Shown here piece after piece: positions 24,580 through 33,035 of a stretch of DNA of 64,000 bases. The notes below the pieces were generated by a model. It saw nothing but the letters and a program-made list of their open reading frames with translations. It searched no databases and was not told the DNA's origin. Every line of letters starts with the position of its first letter. Position 1 is the first letter of the stretch. Both the position numbers and the translations under genes were made by a program. The DNA comes from Amycolatopsis sp. MtRt-6 (GTDB lineage Bacteria; Actinomycetota; Actinomycetes; Mycobacteriales; Pseudonocardiaceae). The stretch covers positions 186,001 to 250,000 of the forward strand of contig NZ_JADWPD010000003.1 in NCBI RefSeq assembly GCF_017308975.1, read 5' to 3'.

Positions 24580-26211
24580 ATGGCGGGCCAGGGGTTTCGC
24601 GACGAGCTGACCCAGCTGCTGCAAGCGCGCTACCCGCTGCTCGCCGTCGAGACGCACGAAGAGCAGCGAGTGCTGCGGGAGATCCGCGCGGTCGCCGAAG
24701 ACGCCCACCGGCTGCGGACCCCGCGGCGCGTCTACGTCTGGTCGTCCACCACCGGGCTGGCGCCCGCGGGCGGGCCGCCGATCAACGAAACCCGCAGCGC
24801 GGCCGCCGCGCTCGAACGGGTCTACGGCTGGGGCGAACCCGCCGTCTTCGTGTTCGCCGACCTGCACCCGTCGCTCGTCGCCGAGGGCGGGCACCGGCCC
24901 GATCCCGACGTCGTGCGGCGGCTGCGGGAGCTCGCCGCGGCGTTCAAGACCCGGCCGGTGCCGCTGAGCCTCATCCTCGTGTCGCCGTCGCTGCCCGTGC
25001 CGACGGAGCTGGAGCACGACGCCACCGTCATCGACTTCCCGCTGCCCGACCAGCGCCAGATCGGCGAGCTGCTGGACAGCATGGTCGCCGCGCACCGGCA
25101 GAACGTCCGGGTCACCATCGACCGCGAAGACCGGGACGCGATCGTCGCCGCCGCGCGCGGGCTGACGCTGCCGGAAGCCGAAAACGCGTTCGCGAGGGCC
25201 CTGGTCGAGGGCGGCGGGCTCGATCCGAGCGACCTCGAGCTGATCCTCGCCGAGAAGCGCCAGGCCGTCCGGCGGTCCGGGATGCTCGACATCGTGCCGG
25301 CGGAGACGGGTTTCGACGCCGTCGGCGGCCTCGACCGGCTCAAGCGGTGGCTGACCAAGCGCACCGGCACCTGGACACCCGCCGCGGCGGCGTACAACCT
25401 CGCGGCGCCGAAGGGCCTCCTGCTCACCGGCGTGCCCGGCTGCGGCAAGAGCCTGTCCGCGGTGTGCGTCGCGAACATGTGGCGGCTGCCGCTGCTGCGG
25501 CTCGACCTCGGGCGCGTCTTCGGCGGGCTCGTCGGGTCGAGCGAGAAGAACATCCGCACGGTGATCCGCACGGCGGAGGGCATCGCGCCGTGCGTGCTCT
25601 GGGTCGACGAGATCGAGAAGGGCCTCGCCGGCGCGGGTGGCGGCGGCGGTGACGGCGGCACCGCGCGGCGCGTGTTCGGTACGTTCCTGTCCTGGATGCA
25701 GGAAAAATCGGCACCGGTGTTCGTGATGGCCACCGCGAACCAGGTCGGCTCGCTGCCGCCGGAGTTCCTGCGCAAGGGCCGGTTCGACGAGATCTTCTTC
25801 GTCGACCTGCCCTCGGCGCCCGAGCGCATCGCGATCTGGCGGATCCACCTGCGCAAGCGCGTCACCGATCCGTTCGTGGGCAGCGAACTGCGGCTGGACG
25901 ACGCGCTCTTCGCCGAGCTCGCCGACGTCAGCGCGGGCTACAGCGGCGCCGAGATCGAGCAGGCCGTGCTGTCCGGCCTGGTCGACGCGTTCGCCGAGAA
26001 GCGGCCGCTGCGCCGGGACGACCTCGTGCGGGCGGTGCGGTCGACCGTGCCGCTGTCGGTCACCCAGGCCGACGAGATCCTGGCCATCCGGAACTGGGCG
26101 GAGACCCGCGCGGTCGCCGCGACGGACACCAGCGATGACGTCGCGGCTCCCAAGCCTGTCGTCGCGCCGCCGCCCCCGGCGGCACCGAGTGGGAGGACGA
26201 TCGACGTATGA
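24580..26211 (+). CDS. Ycf46-like AAA+ ATPase
   Basis: A 543-residue ATPase. Residues 1-235 are an N-terminal domain of the Ycf46 type ([20 protein letters not shown]). The AAA core follows: Walker A GVPGCGKS (284-291), Walker [10 protein letters not shown] (339-347), sensor ATAN (384-387) and arginine-finger region LRKGRFDE (397-404). The C-terminus is a short helical lid and a Pro/Ala tail. In cyanobacteria Ycf46 is encoded near Ycf35/DUF1257, as here. The ATG follows CGAGGGG; 4-nt overlaps link it to the next gene. It probably remodels a partner made by this operon. Confidence 0.88.
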   Translation: MAGQGFRDELTQLLQARYPLLAVETHEEQRVLREIRAVAEDAHRLRTPRRVYVWSSTTGLAPAGGPPINETRSAAAALERVYGWGEPAVFVFADLHPSLVAEGGHRPDPDVVRRLRELAAAFKTRPVPLSLILVSPSLPVPTELEHDATVIDFPLPDQRQIGELLDSMVAAHRQNVRVTIDREDRDAIVAAARGLTLPEAENAFARALVEGGGLDPSDLELILAEKRQAVRRSGMLDIVPAETGFDAVGGLDRLKRWLTKRTGTWTPAAAAYNLAAPKGLLLTGVPGCGKSLSAVCVANMWRLPLLRLDLGRVFGGLVGSSEKNIRTVIRTAEGIAPCVLWVDEIEKGLAGAGGGGGDGGTARRVFGTFLSWMQEKSAPVFVMATANQVGSLPPEFLRKGRFDEIFFVDLPSAPERIAIWRIHLRKRVTDPFVGSELRLDDALFAELADVSAGYSGAEIEQAVLSGLVDAFAEKRPLRRDDLVRAVRSTVPLSVTQADEILAIRNWAETRAVAATDTSDDVAAPKPVVAPPPPAAPSGRTIDV

Positions 26212-26423
26212 CGCACCGCGTGACCGTGACGATCGGCAAGGACGGCTCGATCAGCGCCGAGACCCACGGCGTGACCGGCTCGAAGTGCCTCGACTACATC
26301 CCGCTGCTGGAGGACCTGCTCGGCGCGGAGACCGTCACGTCGGAGTTCACCGAGGACTACCGGCGCGCTTCCGCGTCCGTGGAAGACACCGCTTCGCAGC
26401 AGCAGTCGCAATGGAACTCCTGA
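26208..26423 (+). CDS. DUF2997 small protein
   Basis: A 71-residue protein: RVTVTIGKDGSISAETHGVTGSKCLDY then an acidic helix and a Ser/Gln-rich tail. This is the DUF2997 pattern, with the conserved Gly-x-x-Cys segment GSKCLDY that could hold a cofactor or be modified. Its ATG overlaps the ATPase stop (ATGA), and its own end overlaps the radical SAM gene by 13 nt. Function is unknown. It is a plausible substrate or partner of the activase. Confidence 0.8.
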   Translation: MTHRVTVTIGKDGSISAETHGVTGSKCLDYIPLLEDLLGAETVTSEFTEDYRRASASVEDTASQQQSQWNS

Positions 26424-26986
26424 ACCTCCACCGGATCGTCGACACGACGGCCGCCGAGGGGCCCGGCCTGCGGTGTGCCGTGTGGACGCAGGGGTGTTCG
26501 GTGCGCTGCCCCGGGTGCTTCAACCCGCAGACGTGGACGACCCGCGGCGGGTTTTCCCTGTCGTGGCCGGACCTGGTGTCGCGCGTGCTCGCCGTCTCCG
26601 GGATCGAAGGCGTCACGCTGCTCGGCGGTGAGCCGTTCGACCAGGCCGAGCCGCTGGGGCGCTTCGCCGCCGCCGTCCGGGCCGCCGGCCTCTCGGTGAT
26701 GACGTTCACCGGGCACGTGCTGGAGGACCTGCCACCGTCGGAGCTGCTCGCCTCGACGGACCTGCTGGTGGACGGGCCTTTTCTGGCGGATCGGCCGGAG
26801 CCGTCGCGGCCGTGGGTGGGGTCGGCGAACCAGCGGTTCCACTTCCTGACCGACCGCTACGACGAGTCGATCTTCACCACCCCGAACCGCCTGGAACTGA
26901 CGATCGCCCCGGACGGCGCGATCGAGCTGAACGGGTTCGCCACCACCGAAGTACTCGAAGCGCTGCTCGAAGGGGAACGCCGATGA
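26411..26986 (+). CDS. Radical SAM activating-enzyme-like protein (4Fe-4S)
   Basis: A 191-residue minimal radical SAM protein of the NrdG/PflA type. The cluster motif is C29-x3-C33-x2-C36 (QGCSVRCPGC), then TLLGGEPFDQAEPL as the SAM-binding GGE motif. Such enzymes normally install a glycyl radical in a partner, but no glycyl-radical enzyme is in this operon. Its target may be DUF2997, the DUF1257-like protein or something distant. The ATG at 26411 gives the conserved start; the gene overlaps both neighbours. Confidence 0.88.
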   Translation: MELLNLHRIVDTTAAEGPGLRCAVWTQGCSVRCPGCFNPQTWTTRGGFSLSWPDLVSRVLAVSGIEGVTLLGGEPFDQAEPLGRFAAAVRAAGLSVMTFTGHVLEDLPPSELLASTDLLVDGPFLADRPEPSRPWVGSANQRFHFLTDRYDESIFTTPNRLELTIAPDGAIELNGFATTEVLEALLEGERR

Positions 26987-27426
26987 GTGTCACGCTCAAG
27001 CTGCGCAGTGAGGCACTGGCCCAGCTCGACGCGGCCACGATCGCCGCGCACGCGCAGGCGCGGCCGGGAGTCGTCACCGTGCGGACCCGGATGCGCCACC
27101 GCGACCTGCTGGGCCGCGCGCTCGTCGGGCTGCGGGCCCAGGTCACCGACGACGGCACGTCCGTCACGGCCGCGTGGGAAGGCAGGCGGATCACGTTCGG
27201 CTACGGCCCCGAGGGCGTCCAGGTGGCGCACGTCGACGGGCCTGGTCTTACCGAAGCGGAAGCGTCGCGGCTGGTGTTGTCGGTCGACGAGGCGTACGCG
27301 GCCGAAGTGCAGCGGGCGGTGCTGGCCCGGCTGAAGGACCGGGCGGCGCGGGCCGGCATGCGCGTCGAGTCGGAGCGGGTCAACGCCGACCAGTCGGTCA
27401 GCGTCACGCTGGCCGCCACGTCGTGA
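26983..27426 (+). CDS. DUF1257 (Ycf35)-like protein
   Basis: A 147-residue protein. The C-terminal half fits DUF1257: VDEAYAAEVQRAVLARLKDR then AARAGMRVESERVNADQSVSVTL, matching the family pattern of a helical Y-A-x-x-V-x-x-x segment followed by a final beta hairpin. The N-terminus is less conserved. The gene overlaps its neighbours by 4 nt on each side. Ycf35 proteins co-occur with Ycf46 and DUF2997 in cyanobacteria; their molecular role is unknown. Confidence 0.65.
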   Translation: MSVTLKLRSEALAQLDAATIAAHAQARPGVVTVRTRMRHRDLLGRALVGLRAQVTDDGTSVTAAWEGRRITFGYGPEGVQVAHVDGPGLTEAEASRLVLSVDEAYAAEVQRAVLARLKDRAARAGMRVESERVNADQSVSVTLAATS

Positions 27427-28607
27427 CCGAGACCAGGGTCGGGCTGATCGAGTTCGGCAAGGCGATCCACGACTCGGTCACCGTCCCCGGTCTCGGGGAG
27501 CTGCCCGGCGGCCAGGTGAGCACGGGCCGCGCGGTCCGCGGCGCCCGCGCGCGGCTGCTCCGGGGCGACCGGATCGTCGAGGACAACCTGCGCCTCGGGA
27601 TCATGGTGCGGAAGAAGTTCTTTTCCAGCACCGTCGAGCCGGTGACGGAAGCCGGGTTCCTGAAGGACGTGTTCGTCGCCGTCGGCCGGCGCGACCTCGG
27701 CAAGGGTGACGCGCTGGAGCTGTACACCGACGAGGCCGCCGGACCGGACATGAGCCGTCCGGAGGCGGTCGCCTCGGTGGCGGCGCCGGCGTTCGACCAG
27801 CTGACGGGGTTCCACGTGCGGGTGCTCGTCCGGGACGGCGTCCTGCGGTTCGGTGCGTTGTGCTCTTTGTCGCGTGGTGGCCGGCCGATGCGGGTGCTCG
27901 GGCTGTTCGGGCCGGCCGGTCCGGTGGAGGAGCTGCCGGCGGGTCAGCGGGGAACGGTGTTGCTGGGCTTCCAGTGCGACGCGCCACCGCCGGCCGGGGA
28001 CGCGCTGAGGACGTTCCCCTCACCGAACTCCGGGGAGCGGCGCAACGGGACGGCGGTGGTGCACGGCGTCAGCGACCTCGGCACCGGCTCGCTGGTGGCG
28101 GCGGTCGAGGTGCCGGACGGGCGCAGCGCGGCGTTCACGGTAGGGGCGAGCGTCCGGGTGCTGCGGCCGATCGGGACGACGTTCAACGAGCGGAGCACAG
28201 TGGTCGCTTCGGGGCTCCCGGTGCTTTCGCTGGCGCGGGACGGGGTCGCGGTGAGCAGTTCGGCGGGGTCGCGGGTGTTCACCGTCGGGCTGGGGACGCG
28301 GGATCTGCGGCAGAACGACGTGCTCGAGGCTTATGTACTGCCTTTGGCCCCTCCGCCGGCCGCACCGGTCGCGCTGGTCGACGTCAACGCGGCTTCGGGA
28401 GACGAGCTGGGGCGCCTGCCGGGCCTGTCGCCGGCCCGGGTGGCGACGGCGTTGGAGCTGCGGCAGCGGCAGGGCGGCTTTCCCGACGTGGAGGCGTTCG
28501 GAGTGGCAATCGGGTTGCAGCCACACGAGATCGTCCGTTTGCGCGGACGGGCGACGGCCGGCCGGGTGACGTTGCCCGAGACGGGCGTTCGTCAGTTGGA
28601 CATCTGA
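27423..28607 (+). CDS. Protein with IF2-like beta-barrels and a C-terminal helix-hairpin-helix
   Basis: A 394-residue protein with no overall family that I recognise. Residues 25-95 (STGRAVRGARARLLRGDRIV, then LKDVFVAVGRRDLGKGDALELY) resemble the beta-barrel domain that follows the GTPase domain in IF2/EF-Tu. Residues 215-315 look like a second barrel. Residues 318-375 are a ComEA-type helix-hairpin-helix (LVDVNAASGDELGRLPGLSP). No GTPase motif exists. The GTG start overlaps the DUF1257-like stop. The domains suggest binding to RNA, DNA or the ribosome. Confidence 0.6.
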   Translation: MTETRVGLIEFGKAIHDSVTVPGLGELPGGQVSTGRAVRGARARLLRGDRIVEDNLRLGIMVRKKFFSSTVEPVTEAGFLKDVFVAVGRRDLGKGDALELYTDEAAGPDMSRPEAVASVAAPAFDQLTGFHVRVLVRDGVLRFGALCSLSRGGRPMRVLGLFGPAGPVEELPAGQRGTVLLGFQCDAPPPAGDALRTFPSPNSGERRNGTAVVHGVSDLGTGSLVAAVEVPDGRSAAFTVGASVRVLRPIGTTFNERSTVVASGLPVLSLARDGVAVSSSAGSRVFTVGLGTRDLRQNDVLEAYVLPLAPPPAAPVALVDVNAASGDELGRLPGLSPARVATALELRQRQGGFPDVEAFGVAIGLQPHEIVRLRGRATAGRVTLPETGVRQLDI

Positions 28608-28629
28608 CGGGTTCCGCTACGGTGGGAAC

Positions 28630-29331
28630 GTGCCGGAGGAATTCTCGCTGGGGTTGACGGAGGTCACCGCCGCGGTCCGGCGCACGGGTCTCCCGGCGCA
28701 CTGGCATCCGTTCGAGATCCGCAGCCCGGGCCACACGCTGGAGGAACACGAGCGCATCCTGGCGGCGGCGTGGGAGTCGATGCGGGCGCGCGGGCTGGCG
28801 GGCCCGGAGAAGCTGGACATCGAGGTGGAGCAGACGCTCCGCGCGTGGACGCAGCCGGAGGTGCTGATCATCGTCCGGGCGGCCGAGGTGTCGGACGGCC
28901 GCCAGGTGTTCTACCGAGCCACCATCGGCCACGGCTTGGGGGTGTTCTCGGAGCTGGCGGGCGAGGAGGTCCTGTTCGCGCAGACGCGGCCGGACCGGCT
29001 GGTCGACCTGGTGGTCGGCATGCTGCCGAGTTACCCGCCGGTGCCGCTGGCGGAGCTGACGTTCGTCACCCCCGGCACCCGCGAGGACACCGCCGCGGCA
29101 GCGGAGTTCTCGGCGTGGCCGCTGCACCGCTACGGCACGTTCGAGCTGTCGGCCCGGCAGGGCCAGGGCGCACTTCACCCGGTCGGCTCAGTGACGTTCA
29201 TCGACAACGACGGCGGCCGGTTCTTGATGGTCAGCGAGCCCCTCCCCGGCCGCGAGACCCGCGTCCGATTCACCCCTTCGGATGGTTCTCACCTGCGGAG
29301 CTGGCTCCACGAGCGTGGCCGGAACCACTGA
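28630..29331 (+). CDS. ESX secretion-associated EspG-family protein
   Basis: A 233-residue protein with the EspG pattern: an N-terminal LTEVTAAVRRTGLPAHWHPFEI, a middle VLIIVRAAEVSDGRQVFYRATIG and a C-terminal beta-sheet region ending RVRFTPSDGSHLRSWL. EspG proteins are cytosolic chaperones that bind PE-PPE type substrates for type VII secretion. A PPE-like gene 1.1 kb downstream is its likely client. The GTG start lies 22 nt after the previous operon. Confidence 0.82.
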   Translation: MPEEFSLGLTEVTAAVRRTGLPAHWHPFEIRSPGHTLEEHERILAAAWESMRARGLAGPEKLDIEVEQTLRAWTQPEVLIIVRAAEVSDGRQVFYRATIGHGLGVFSELAGEEVLFAQTRPDRLVDLVVGMLPSYPPVPLAELTFVTPGTREDTAAAAEFSAWPLHRYGTFELSARQGQGALHPVGSVTFIDNDGGRFLMVSEPLPGRETRVRFTPSDGSHLRSWLHERGRNH

Positions 29332-29403
29332 CGCCACCGGTTCGTCACTAGTACAGTGCGAAGGGACCACGCAGGGTGGTCCCAGGACGACGGGAGGGGC
29401 GTC

Positions 29404-29901
29404 ATGAGCGGTGCACAGTTCGGCGCACCGGGGTCGTTCACACCACCCCCTGCCGCCGGAGACGCCGGCACGAACTTCCTGTCGGGCCTGCTCGAGGGCC
29501 CGGCGGACTCGGAAGCGGCACAGCGCGTCAGCGACGGCGGCCACCACTTGAAGTCCCTCGCCGAGGGCGGCCAGTTCGCGGTGAACGAAGAGGGCTTCCA
29601 GGCGTACATGAAGGCCTGCGACTTCTTCCTCGACGGCTTCGGCCGAATGATCGGTGACGTCAGTCTCCTGTCCACCGCGGCTAACATGGGCAGCAGCGAA
29701 TACGCCAAGTCCGTTGCAGCCTTCAACGTCAAGGTCGCCGACGGCGATGAGGAATCTTTGATCCCCAACCTCATCAAAATGCGAGACGGGGTTCATCAGG
29801 CCCGCGAAGCAATGGTTATCGCCCGTAAGAATTATCGCGAGACCGAGGATGCCCACAGCATGACCTTCGCCCAGCTGAACAAGGGACTGCAAGAGCAGTG
29901 A
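29404..29901 (+). CDS. Small ESX-substrate-like helical protein
   Basis: A 165-residue protein, mostly helical, starting after GGGAGGGG. It has a Pro/Ala N-terminus and long helices (AAQRVSDGGHHLKSLAEGGQF and the VADGDEESLIPNLIKMRDGV region). It has no signal peptide. Its place between EspG and PPE-like genes suggests a type VII substrate or partner, but no WXG motif is evident. Third-position GC drops after about position 29650. Its stop overlaps the DUF3558 start. Confidence 0.7.
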   Translation: MSGAQFGAPGSFTPPPAAGDAGTNFLSGLLEGPADSEAAQRVSDGGHHLKSLAEGGQFAVNEEGFQAYMKACDFFLDGFGRMIGDVSLLSTAANMGSSEYAKSVAAFNVKVADGDEESLIPNLIKMRDGVHQAREAMVIARKNYRETEDAHSMTFAQLNKGLQEQ

Positions 29902-30455
29902 CCACACGCCGTGCTCCGCGCGCGTTGGCCGCGCTAGCTGTTGCTCTGGGGCTGACAGGCTGCACGAGTCAGGTAGGAGGACAAGCGACAGCCAGCTCAT
30001 CAGCGGCCCAATCGACACCTCCTGGAACCAACAGCCCGAGCACTTCGCCCTTTTCGGGCTTGAACCAATGCTCCATGCTCGACGAAGCACTCGCCGGGCA
30101 AGGTTTCCCCCGGGCAACTCCGACTGTCGCCCGGGCCAAGGAAAGCTGTCGCACTTCGAAGGCCACATCGGGTGACTCGCCGGGTGTGGATGTAATTCTC
30201 TCCCTTCAGACTGGACAGAACTACCGGGATAATGTTGGCAACCCGAGCCAAGCAAGTGAGGGGAATGTCAACGGGCGCCCGGCGGTCGAAGAACGTGAAC
30301 CAGAGAATTCATCCGGACAGTGCGGTGTGTGGTTGGAAGTGAAGCCCAACTCGCGGGCGCTGGTACTGGTCAGTTCGGGGTCGGACACCGCGACCGCCTG
30401 CGCCCAGGTCGAAGCCATCGCCGAGAAGGTCGAACCGCTACTGCCGAAGAACTGA
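29898..30455 (+). CDS. DUF3558 lipoprotein
   Basis: A 185-residue lipoprotein: signal residues 1-22 with lipobox LTGC, a Ser/Thr/Pro linker to about residue 50, then a DUF3558 domain with four Cys (NQCSML, ESCRTS, GQCGVW, ATACAQV) probably forming two disulfides. DUF3558 lipoproteins often accompany EspG/PPE-like genes in Pseudonocardiales. The GTG overlaps the previous stop. The gene is notably less GC-rich than the window average, which may mean transfer or rapid divergence. Confidence 0.82.
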   Translation: MTTRRAPRALAALAVALGLTGCTSQVGGQATASSSAAQSTPPGTNSPSTSPFSGLNQCSMLDEALAGQGFPRATPTVARAKESCRTSKATSGDSPGVDVILSLQTGQNYRDNVGNPSQASEGNVNGRPAVEEREPENSSGQCGVWLEVKPNSRALVLVSSGSDTATACAQVEAIAEKVEPLLPKN

Positions 30456-30469
30456 GACGGAGTCCAGCC

Positions 30470-31867
30470 ATGAGTCAGTCACACCGGGCGCAGCATCGCC
30501 AGTCGGAGGGTGACTACTACGCGGCCACCGAACAGAAGCTTCAAGGCAACGAGGACGCACAGCGGCTGACGCAGAAAGCCGCGTCGGACTATTCGGTTGC
30601 GCAGGGGAAACTCCTGCAAGAGGGACAGACCTTGCGGGGCGATTCACCGGCCCCCGGCGAGAACTACGCGAACAGCCCGCACGAAGTGCTCTACGACATG
30701 GTGCACAAAGACCTCGACATCGAGGGCATCAACGACCGCAGCCGGGTGGCCAATGTCTACGGGAACTGGCTGGCCGATGCCTCCAACCAGTTCCGCGACG
30801 CCGCCACCGCCGCCGGTGGGTCGTGGCAGGGTCCCGCCGCGGCACAGGCGAACAGCTTCTTCCAGAGCACCGCCGGCCACACCGAACAGACCGGCAACGC
30901 CATGCAACTGGTCTCCAACCACTACTCGCAGCAGTCGGCGGCCGCTCACTACGCCAAGACCAACATGCCCGAGCCCACCGGCTTCGATCAGCAAGCCGAG
31001 ATGGACAAGGCTCGGCAGCAGTACGAATCCGGCAACCTCATCGGGATGAACACGACCATGGTCGGCATCCAGGCCAAGCAGCAGCAGGCCGATGCCGCTC
31101 ACCAGCAGGCCGTCCAGGTTCTGCAGAACCTCGACTCCACCTACCACGAAACCGCCAGTACCCAGCCCACCTACACCCCGCCGCCCCAGCTCGGGCAGGG
31201 TGACTCCACCTCCGTGAGCGGCTTCCACGGCACCGGCGGCTCCAGCTTCACCGGCACCCCCACCGCCGGCGGCACCAGCGGCAGCGGCGGCCAAGGCCCC
31301 GGTCAAGGTCTGGGGCCGAACCTGGGCCCCAACCCGCCCGGTGCCACGCCGCCCGCCTACGTCCCTCCCGGCACCAGCAGCGGCACCGGTGGCGGCACCA
31401 ACAGCGGCTCCGGCACCTTCAGCGGCAACTCCAACCTCCGCACCGCGCCCGCCGCCGGCACCTTCGGGCGGCTCACTCCCGACGGACTCGCCATGCCCGG
31501 GACCGCCGCCGGTGGTGGTGCCTCCGGTGGTGGGGACACCACCCGCGCCAAAGGGCGGGCCGGCAGCGGGTTCGCCGGTTCGCGCGTTTCCGGGAGCGCC
31601 GGTGTCGCGCCCAAGGAAATGCCCGCCGAAGGCGGCAAGAGCGGGGGCAAGACCGGCGAACGGCTCGAACGCGGGGCGACCGCGGCCGCCGCGGCCAAGG
31701 GGAAAGACGGCGCGGCCGGACCCGCGGGCGCGGCCGGCAAAAAGAAGGAAGATGACAAGGAACACAAGAACAAGTACGCCGTCGACGACGATGTCTTCGA
31801 TCTCAAGCCGGAACGTGGACCCGACGGCGAAAAGATCGTGAAGCCGACCATCGGGGAGACCACCTAA
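30470..31867 (+). CDS. PPE-like secreted protein with Gly-rich C-terminus
   Basis: A 465-residue protein. Residues 60-240 are a helical PPE/WXG-like domain (NWLADASNQFRDAATAAGGSWQG carries the W-x-G turn). Residues 245-400 are Gly/Ser/Thr/Pro-rich. The C-terminus is Lys/Asp-rich and ends with DDDVFDLKPERGPDGEKIV, a pattern shared by actinobacterial PPE-like proteins. No signal peptide, as expected for type VII export. EspG upstream is the likely chaperone. No ESX membrane genes are in the window. Confidence 0.75.
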   Translation: MSQSHRAQHRQSEGDYYAATEQKLQGNEDAQRLTQKAASDYSVAQGKLLQEGQTLRGDSPAPGENYANSPHEVLYDMVHKDLDIEGINDRSRVANVYGNWLADASNQFRDAATAAGGSWQGPAAAQANSFFQSTAGHTEQTGNAMQLVSNHYSQQSAAAHYAKTNMPEPTGFDQQAEMDKARQQYESGNLIGMNTTMVGIQAKQQQADAAHQQAVQVLQNLDSTYHETASTQPTYTPPPQLGQGDSTSVSGFHGTGGSSFTGTPTAGGTSGSGGQGPGQGLGPNLGPNPPGATPPAYVPPGTSSGTGGGTNSGSGTFSGNSNLRTAPAAGTFGRLTPDGLAMPGTAAGGGASGGGDTTRAKGRAGSGFAGSRVSGSAGVAPKEMPAEGGKSGGKTGERLERGATAAAAAKGKDGAAGPAGAAGKKKEDDKEHKNKYAVDDDVFDLKPERGPDGEKIVKPTIGETT

Positions 31868-31914
31868 GGGACAGGCCCGAGGGGAACCGGAAGATCCACA
31901 GCTAGATTGGAAGC

Positions 31915-32661
31915 ATGCGCTTCTTCATCGTCGACGCCTTCACCGATCGCGCGTTCGCCGGGAACTCCGCCGGGGTTGTCCTGCTGGACGAACCCGCCGA
32001 CCCCGCCTGGATGCAAGCCGTTGCCGCCGAGATGAAGCACGCCGAGACCGCTTTCTTCGTCACCGCCACGAAGTCGCTCCGGTGGTTCACCCCCGCCGTC
32101 GAAGTCGCCCTCTGCGGGCACGCCACCCTCGCCGTCACCCACGTTCTCGGCGGCGAACAGACCTACCTCACCAAAGGCGGCGAACTGCGGGCCACCGCGA
32201 AAGACGGCTGGGTCGAGCTGGACTTCCCTTCCGATCCACCGCGGCCGACCGACGACGACCTGTCCGAAATCCTCCCCGGTGTCGACGTCGAGTACACCGG
32301 CCGCGGCGTCGAAAACCTCTTCGCCGTCGTCAAGGACGCGAAGACCGTCCGCACCCTCGAACCGGACCTCGGCAAACTCAAGGACACCTGGACCGGGCGG
32401 CTGCTGGTCACCGCGCAAAGCGACGAAACCGACTACGTCAGCCGCTTCTTCGCCCCCGGTGTCGGCATCGACGAAGACCCCGTCACCGGCTCGGCGCACT
32501 GCATCCTGTCGCCCTACTGGTCCGAGCGGCTCGGGAAAACAGAACTCACCGGCGAACAGGCGTCAGCGCGCGGCGGCATCGTCCGCACCCGCCAGGACGG
32601 CGACCGCGTCCACCTCGCCGGCCAAGCCGTCACCGTCCTGAGTGGGGAGCTGCACGTCTGA
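31915..32661 (+). CDS. PhzF-family isomerase-like protein
   Basis: A 248-residue protein of the PhzF/diaminopimelate-epimerase fold. The N-terminus MRFFIVDAFTDRAFAGNSAGV and the catalytic-Glu segment MKHAETAFFV are typical. VALCGHATLAVTHVL and GIDEDPVTGSAHCILSPYW are the two conserved Gly/His motifs. No phenazine genes are nearby, so the substrate is unknown. The stop overlaps the YccF start by 1 nt. Confidence 0.9.
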   Translation: MRFFIVDAFTDRAFAGNSAGVVLLDEPADPAWMQAVAAEMKHAETAFFVTATKSLRWFTPAVEVALCGHATLAVTHVLGGEQTYLTKGGELRATAKDGWVELDFPSDPPRPTDDDLSEILPGVDVEYTGRGVENLFAVVKDAKTVRTLEPDLGKLKDTWTGRLLVTAQSDETDYVSRFFAPGVGIDEDPVTGSAHCILSPYWSERLGKTELTGEQASARGGIVRTRQDGDRVHLAGQAVTVLSGELHV

Positions 32662-33035
32662 TGCGCACGCTGCTGAACATCATCTGGCTCGTCCTGTGCG
32701 GCTTCTGGATGGCCGTCGGCTACCTGATCGCCGGCGTCATCTGCTGCGTCCTGATCGTCACCATCCCGTTCGGGCTGGCGTCGTTCCGGATCGCGCGATA
32801 CGCGTTCTGGCCGTTCGGCCGCACGGTCGTCGACCGGCGGGACGCCGGCGCCGCTTCCTGCCTCGGGAACGTCGTCTGGTTCGTCTTCGCCGGGTGGTGG
32901 CTGGCGCTCGGGCACGTCTTCACCGGCATCGCGCTCTGCGTCACGATCATCGGCATCCCGCTCGGCATCGCGAACTTCAAGATGATCCCGGTGTCCCTCG
33001 TGCCGCTCGGCAAGGAGATCGTCGAGATCCCCTAG
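32661..33035 (+). CDS. YccF-domain membrane protein
   Basis: A 124-residue protein with the YccF duplication: LLNIIWLVLCGFWMAVGYLI and LGNVVWFVFAGWWLALGHVF, each followed by IPFG/IPLG and a helical hairpin, about four TM segments in all. It matches Rv0870c by position and family. Function is unknown. It is coupled to the phzF-like gene and overlaps the convergent phosphoesterase by 4 nt. Confidence 0.85.
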   Translation: MRTLLNIIWLVLCGFWMAVGYLIAGVICCVLIVTIPFGLASFRIARYAFWPFGRTVVDRRDAGAASCLGNVVWFVFAGWWLALGHVFTGIALCVTIIGIPLGIANFKMIPVSLVPLGKEIVEIP

